From: Blepharisma stoltei
Lineage: Eukaryota > Ciliophora > Heterotrichea > Heterotrichida > Blepharismidae
Direction of reading: 5' to 3'
NCBI GenBank assembly: GCA_914767885.1
Contig: CAJZBQ010000027.1
Span: forward strand, 744,001 to 808,000
Length of the DNA: 64,000 nucleotides
The position numbers and the translations under genes were made by a program. Positions 58,561 to 64,000 of this stretch are shown one piece after another. Within the stretch, counting starts at the first letter, position 1. Each line of letters starts with the position of its first letter. Under the pieces are notes generated by a model. That model was not told where the DNA came from. It searched no databases and saw only the letters and a program-made list of their open reading frames with translations.

Positions 58561-61500
58561 TTATCTACTTAATCTCTTCGATTTGTAGTTATCTTCTGCA
58601 GGACTGGAAGCTCTTTTCTGTTCTTTCCGCTTCAAATAGTCTAAAGTAGGATAGTCTGTGATAAGTTTTTCAATTAAGATTTCTAAGTTTTCATCACCAA
58701 GCTTTTTTCTTTCATTAATTATCTCATCTTCCGACCCGTCTCCACCACATAGCCTTAACTGGTTTAGAATTCGACATCCTTGAGTAAATCATGTGTTTAT
58801 ATTTATAGCTTGTTCCATGCTAAATGGCTCAAGTTCCTGAATCAATATGTTTCATTTTGGTAGATCAGATTGATAAAAGACAATCCCTCGAACAATTATA
58901 CTTTTAAAATAATTATAATCTTGGCTGGTGTTATATATAACACATTCACGCTAGTGCATTTTCATCATCCTAACATCTCTCAATACCAAGAGGGTTGGTT
59001 AAATCAACCCCTTGAAATGGCAATTCGCCAGGCATTTCAGGTTTCTATTTCAGAGGTTGGCTTCACTAGCATCTGTTGGTGAAGCCAACGGATGAGGTTA
59101 AATAAACTCTTTCTAAAACCTAAAAAAATGACTCTAATTTTCAAAAATGGTTTTTTGGTATGAATAAAGTGCAAACGGTACTTTTTATATTTCCCAAACA
59201 GGGGTGAAAAACTAAATAGCAAAAACAGATGAATAAAGTGCATTAAAAATATATTCTATCTAGATTAAGCAAATTTAAGCAGAGAAAACTCAAGATAGGA
59301 TTGCATAGTAAACAGCATACATGCATGCTAGTAAATGACAAACAATATCGCCTAAATGAATGTAAGAGTATCACAATCATTAATTTTGTCTTTCAAAATA
59401 AGAGGAAAAAAGTAGATTGTACTGTTTGTGCTTTTTTCATACCAAAAAACCATTTTGAAAAATTAAAGTCATTTTATCAAACTTCACCCAAAGCCAATCA
59501 TTAATTGTGTCGAGAGATGCCAAGATGATGGAGATTCACTAGCGTTGATGTGTTATAGTGAAATAGCAATATCCATATATTTTTTAACAAAAATTTGCCA
59601 GAGAGCATTTGTAGCATGAACTTGAGCATTCTCGATACTCAACCGATCGAATTTTTTATACTCATGTATAATTATAGTACTGCTCAAATTGGCCACAGGA
59701 AGAAAAATTGCATCCGCTTTGTTCCTGAAATTGTTAGGCCTTTCTGAGTATATTGTTCATGCAGAGTTATCAATATTAATTGAAGCAAGCCTCGCTATTC
59801 CTCCCAGTAAAGTCTGAAAATCTGCTTCAGTTCTATCAGCGCTTTCTTCAAAATTTCAAAGCAACTCATTTTGAATTAGGTATTGAAGTTTTTCGCAATT
59901 CCCCAAGTTTTCAATAAATTCTTTTGCGATCTCATAAATATTGATTTTGTTCTCTCCAGTTTTTATATTAATTCACATTGTAAGCAAGTATTCGTAGAAG
60001 TCTCATTTTGCTTCTTTATTCGGGATAACATAAGTTTGCCGCATTTTGTCATCAATATCAGGTGTTATAAGGACCCCCCTCATTTGTCCAATTTTCTAGT
60101 CTTTTATCATTTGTCTATTTTTCTAGTTTTTTTTTATAGGAAAAAAAATTTTTTTTAGGACCTCATTTGTCCAATTTTTCTAGTCAAAATTTTGATAGAA
60201 AAAAAATTTCAGGACCTCAATTGTCTCATATTCTAGTTTTTTAAAATAAAAAACTAAAATTAGGACATTCGAAAAAATATCCAAAAAAAGACTAGAAAAT
60301 GGGACAAATCATTTTTGACTAGATTTTTGGGACAAATGAGGTCCTGAAAATTTTTTTTTCTTAGAAAAAAAGACTAAAAAATTGGACAAATGAGGGGGGG
60401 GATCCTTATATCCACAATGCAGCAGATAGGCCAAAAAGTTATTTTTTATCTCTCTAATGTCTCCAAAATGTATCTCTTCAGGAATTTTTGTATTCAAAGT
60501 GAGGTACCCAGTTTTCATTATCTCATATAATTCATTAAAATTTTCCAAATTACTAACCCCCCCCCCTCCGTGAGTGAATAAAAAAATTTTGTTCACTCAC
60601 GGAGGGGGGTTAAATTGTTTTTTTTTTAAAAAAATTTCTATATAAATTTTCTAAAAAATTTTTTTTTCGAAATTTAAAAAAATCCTAATTTGCAAAACTT
60701 TGAAAGCAAATATTAATTTAATTTATAAAATTTATGTTTTAAAATGCATTTCGTTTAAAATTAAACAGAATTAGCTCTAGATTTCATTATATTAATTATC
60801 ATTTATATATCAAAATTTTTTTTCCATAAAAAAATTTTCTATTAAAAAAATTTTTGTTCACTCGAGAGTGGGTTTTTTGGGCAAAAAATGGCGATTTTTC
60901 TAAAGGTTTTGTTCACTCACGGAGGGGGGGGGGAGTAAATGTAGAAATCAATATACTGTAGCTGCCTGTATTTATTCAGTAAGGTTGAAGTGGAAAATCA
61001 GATTTCTCACTTATGGCCTGCAAACAACTCGTTATTGATCAAGGATTGTATATTCGTATCTTACCAACATTGTAGCCATTATATCACGTCTTAATTATGT
61101 TACTTTGCTCTATAAAATCTTCTTCAGATTCATAGTCTAAAATTTTTCTAAACAATTCAGTTACTTCTACCTCAGTAAATCCGAAGCAATCTGCATAGAG
61201 AGAATCATTTTGAATTGTGCATGCCTCTACATTGTTCATGCCTGATAAAAATGTATCCTGTGCGATCTTAAGAATCCCAATGAAGATTACTTTATCAATA
61301 AACTCTGGCAGGTCTTTAAATAGCAGATACAGTAATCCTCTTAACTCAATAGCAGCATCTCTTTCCTCACTTATATTGATGAAGTCATTAATTGGCCTAT
61401 CATATTCATCCACTAGCACTAAAACAGGCTTATTATGAACACTATAAAGTATTTGTGCCAGATTGATTATAGCATCTTCAATTTTAATTTGCGAACTATC

Positions 61501-62934
61501 ATTTATGTATGTCCTGAATAGTCTAAGACTGAGACTTATTTTTATATTATGCTGATCAACGAATCATTCTAGCATTCGAGTACTCGTATTTGTATAATCA
61601 ATATTATGATGTGGGTTTTTCAAACATCATTCTTTTACTTCATTTTCTAAATCTTGACGATATTCATATTCATGCTTGAGATATGCATTTCAAATCGAGT
61701 CACGTATTCCTTGGATATTGGGGTTGCCATTTTTTCTATAGCCAAATATTCTACCAAAGCTCAGCAAAATTGTTGGCTTACTTCCGAAATATTTTCTATA
61801 TCGTCCATCGTCTAAAGTCATTATTTTCAAGCATCTGCTAAGATCTGAATTATTTAGATCTGTATTATCTTTTCCGCCAGTAAATGCATGCAAATTCGCG
61901 AAATTTCCATTTTCATCATATTTTGGGTGAAAAAAAGCTTTAAGCATTCGCATGTTGAACGTCTTTCCCCATCTTCTTGGCCTTGTAATAAGAATTAATT
62001 TATTGAGATTGTCTATAATTTTTTTGATAAAATGGGTTTTATCGACAAAAGCATCTTCACTTGTGGCATTTATAAAGTCTACATTCCAGCAAGAAATAAT
62101 AGAATTTTTTTTAACTTTTAAAGCAGACTGCTGAGTTTCAGGCGAGTTATCTGTAGCGCTTATAGGATGGCGTGGTGTCACACAAATTGTTGGATCGTTT
62201 AAGTCAATGCTATAATTTTCTAAAATTGCTCTCACTTTACTACTTTGATCCATATCAAATCTATAAAATGAGCCCAAGAACTTATAATTGCCTTTTGAAA
62301 TAAGCATGACTGTATTAAATAAACACCAGAGACCGCTTTCGTAAGGATACATGCATTGTTTAGCGAAGGATGTATCAGTTATTTTAGCATTTGGAAAGAA
62401 CCCGCCCAAAGAAAATTGCCCTATATGCGAATCTTCAAAATTAATTTTTTCCTTTAATAGAGATTTTATATTTTCAGGAATTCGAAAATCATTCCCTGAC
62501 GAGTCTATTAGAAAAATTAATTCAGATGGGTTTTCTAGAGGACTTTTATCGATAAGTATGTGATTCTTCGGGAGAATTACTATTGTTTGCCAAAAATAAT
62601 TAAATTTGAGCTCTTCATCTGATAATTGATGCTTTTCTTCAACTGGTACTGCTTTTCAGCAAGATACAATTGGAATCCTCAATTCTGGGCCTGAGGCTTG
62701 CAATATTTCTTCGATTTTTACAATAAAATCCAGATTTCCTGAAGTTTCATCAGTTAAGGTGGGGGACCCGCACAAAGAAAACTCTTGATCTATGAAATGG
62801 ATTTTATTATTATATATCATCTGAAATGCGTTTTTGATTGTCTGAAATGATGCATAACCTTGATTAAGGCTAGTCTCCAATCAATCGTCAAGCTGCAAAA
62901 AATCCCTATATAAGCACTTTTCTGCAGATGGCAT
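58561..62934 (-). CDS. AAA-ATPase-like / PD-(D/E)XK nuclease protein
   Basis: 1010 residues after three inserts are removed (58936-59556, 60068-60406, 60554-60935); divisible by three. N-terminal half: unrecognised, with FLQLDDWLETSLNQGY. Then the AAA-ATPase-like domain: ATP loop in LITRPRRWGKT, Walker-B-like LVDEYDRPIND, WYNGYNVG and YNPWSI. The C-terminal part fits the associated PD-(D/E)XK nuclease (NKADAIF, then HEYKK as ExK, ALWQIFVKKY). This pair of domains (PF09820, PF08011) occurs in bacteria, fungi, oomycetes and some protists, often in expanded families. The function is not known; self/non-self or mobile-DNA roles are speculative. TGA is Trp at many places, e.g. SCWNVDF. Confidence 0.75.
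58936..59556 (-). mobile_element. Foldback IES, 620 bp
   Basis: Ends are inverted repeats starting TATAACACA and continuing ACGCTAGTG, CCATCATC and CATCTCTC. A second inverted pair lies inside (GGTTTTTTGGTATGAA near 59150 and 59440). A perfect hairpin of GTTGGCTTCAC lies at 59055-59088. TA ends; removal joins AISLYNTSQ to YFKSIIVRGIVFYQ, a family-typical segment. Confidence 0.75.
60068..60406 (+). mobile_element. MITE family 3 (IES), 339 bp
   Basis: Nearly a complete palindrome: AGGACCCCCCTCATTTGTCC at the left and its reverse complement at the right, with CTAGTC motifs throughout. Flanked by TA (60068, 60407), not a 3-bp repeat. Frame: only TA-to-TA removal gives HCGYITPDIDDK. Only copy in the window. 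Confidence 0.85.
60554..60935 (+). mobile_element. MITE family 1 (IES), intact-looking copy
   Basis: TAA at 60554 and 60936. Left palindrome (GTGAGTGAATA variant), core with AATTAGCTCTAGATTTC, right motif copies near 60855 (degenerate, GTTCACTCGAGAG) and 60910. Removal joins LISTF to SNLENFNEL in frame, 147 bp from the family 3 element. Confidence 0.85.
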
Positions 62935-63191
62935 ATTTTTTATTAACCAATTAAGATACAATTGACAGATTTTAGATTTTCAAAAGCTATTGCTTGCATT
63001 TATTTATTTATATTATATATAACTAACAAATTTTAATAAAGAAATCATTATAAAGTTCATTACTCATTTGCAGACAAGCATTGTCTAGATTATTTGCTAG
63101 TGCCGATGCTTGATCTAATGACAAAAAAATGCTATTTGCAGTTGTTACTCCTCATTTAGTATTTCTAAAATTTATAATAGTAAAGGCTAAA

Positions 63192-64000
63192 TTAAATGAT
63201 TATAGGGCGGATTGATGTTAAAAATGAGACATACCTATCATGAAGCTCTTCAGTACTATTTCCATCAAGAACTGTTACATCAGTTAATAAAGCAGAAACT
63301 ACATATGGATCTGAGTTTGAGGCGGGTCTTCTATCTTCAAAGTAGCCTTTTCCATCATTTGCCGTGACTCTTGGTATCCTTATTGATGCCCCACGGTCTG
63401 CGACTCCAAAGCTAAAAGTATTAATATTTGATGTCTCGCATGCCCCTGACAATCTTTTTGCATTATCTTTCCCATAACCATCTATACAGTACATATGTTT
63501 TTCCCTCAATTTCTCAATATAATTATAAATTGTCTGTATCCCTCCTTCACGTCTAGTTGAGTTTGTAGAAAAATTCGAATGGCAGCCAGACCCATTCCAT
63601 TCCCCAATAACAGGCTTGCATTCCCAATTAACAGACGTTCCATAATGTTCAGCAACTCTTAATAAGAGGTATCGAGCCATCCAAACTTGGTCACCAAGGT
63701 GAATTCCAGTAACAGGCCCTATCTGGAATTCCCATTGTCCAGGAAAAACTTCGCTATTAGTCCCAGAAATTGAAATCCCTGTATATAAGCAGCATCTATA
63801 ATGAGCCTCCATAATCTGTCTTCCAAATGCACAGCCACCTCCAACACTACAATAATAAGGCCCTTGAGGAGCTGGGTAGCCCCCTTCTGGGAAGCCTAAA
63901 GGTCTATGTGGGTAAGTATCATTACGATAGAGTACATATTCTTGTTCAAACCCAAACCAAGGCTCTTCATGAGCTGCTTTATTCATAACTTTTAAGCACT
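63192..64000 (-). CDS. Glutamine synthetase type II, partial
   Basis: C-terminal catalytic domain, open to the right window edge; the N-terminal grasp domain lies outside. Signature blocks of the eukaryotic enzyme: EEPWFGFEQEY, GPYYCSVGGG, EAHYRCCLYTG, PGQWEFQIGP, the ATP/glutamate block WNGSGCHSNFST, RGASIRIPR and GYFEDRRPASN. It condenses glutamate and ammonia with ATP. All metal and substrate residues I can check are present. No IES or intron in the part seen, in contrast to its left neighbour. The internal ATG at 63986 is not the true start. Confidence 0.95.
   Translation of the reverse strand, partial: CLKVMNKAAHEEPWFGFEQEYVLYRNDTYPHRPLGFPEGGYPAPQGPYYCSVGGGCAFGRQIMEAHYRCCLYTGISISGTNSEVFPGQWEFQIGPVTGIHLGDQVWMARYLLLRVAEHYGTSVNWECKPVIGEWNGSGCHSNFSTNSTRREGGIQTIYNYIEKLREKHMYCIDGYGKDNAKRLSGACETSNINTFSFGVADRGASIRIPRVTANDGKGYFEDRRPASNSDPYVVSALLTDVTVLDGNSTEELHDRYVSFLTSIRPIII

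Noticed and set aside
60074..60400. CRISPR-like array (repeated CATTTGTCCAATTTTCTAGTC)
   Set aside because: The repeats form a single palindrome without regular spacers in a eukaryotic coding gene; it is a MITE.
1..64000. Bacterial-style features (operons, ribosome-binding sites, terminators)
   Set aside because: Introns, genetic code, gene content and germline inserts show a eukaryotic nuclear genome, so such signals were not called.

Overview
The window looks like germline (micronuclear) DNA of a heterotrich ciliate, most likely Blepharisma or a close relative. Three things seen in the sequence support this. (1) Conserved proteins read through TGA at invariant Trp positions, while TAA and TAG act as stops. 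(2) The introns are 15 or 16 nt long, a heterotrich hallmark; nine were placed from reading frames. (3) Most large genes are interrupted by AT-rich inserts with palindromic, repeated or TA-containing ends, and removing them exactly restores the frame. UGA=Trp, 15-16 nt introns and germline-limited internal eliminated sequences (IESs), including MITE-like ones, are established for Blepharisma; the genus assignment here is inference.

Layout. 1-4.2 kb: 3' part of a cGMP-dependent protein kinase gene (PKG) with a MITE that itself holds a poly(A)-tailed GC-rich retroposon, then a small acylation-signal protein. 4.4-9.3 kb: three tandem divergent alpha-tubulin genes (one broken, none with an ATG) and an inverted tubulin fragment. 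9.4-17.2 kb: coiled-coil gene (two MITEs), sphingomyelin-synthase-like gene (retroposon), mitochondrial F1-alpha-like gene, SET methyltransferase gene (MITE). 17.3-22.3 kb: one axonemal-dynein-light-chain-domain gene cut by three inserts. 22.7-28.6 kb: a ~1500-residue surface protein cut by three inserts. 28.6-41.7 kb: mostly clean genes (4-TM protein, Kelch protein, GLE1-like protein, two RING-H2 membrane proteins, an ornithine-decarboxylase-like gene with a decayed copy beside it, a DDT/WHIM/PHD chromatin factor, NC2-beta). 41.8-48.2 kb: a very long coiled-coil gene with three inserts and a membrane protein with a nested MITE. 48.3-55.9 kb: one gene joining adenylate-kinase-like domains, FHA domains, a CDPK-like pseudokinase and EF hands, split by a 2.2 kb foldback element and a 62 bp IES. 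56.3-64 kb: secreted Cys-rich protein, an AAA-ATPase/PD-(D/E)XK gene with three unrelated inserts, and the C-terminal part of glutamine synthetase.

Main conclusion. About twenty inserts, together roughly 10 kb (about 16% of the window), interrupt eleven genes. For every gene whose two ends lie inside the window, subtracting the inserts and introns leaves a length divisible by three and an open frame. The inserts fall into at least four MITE types, a GC-rich retroposon-like group, three large foldback elements and three very short (59-82 bp) IESs. Most are flanked by TA or by a 3-bp T-N-A repeat; two MITE copies are flanked by TCA with no TA. Without excision these genes could not be expressed, so a somatic nucleus that removes them precisely is implied.
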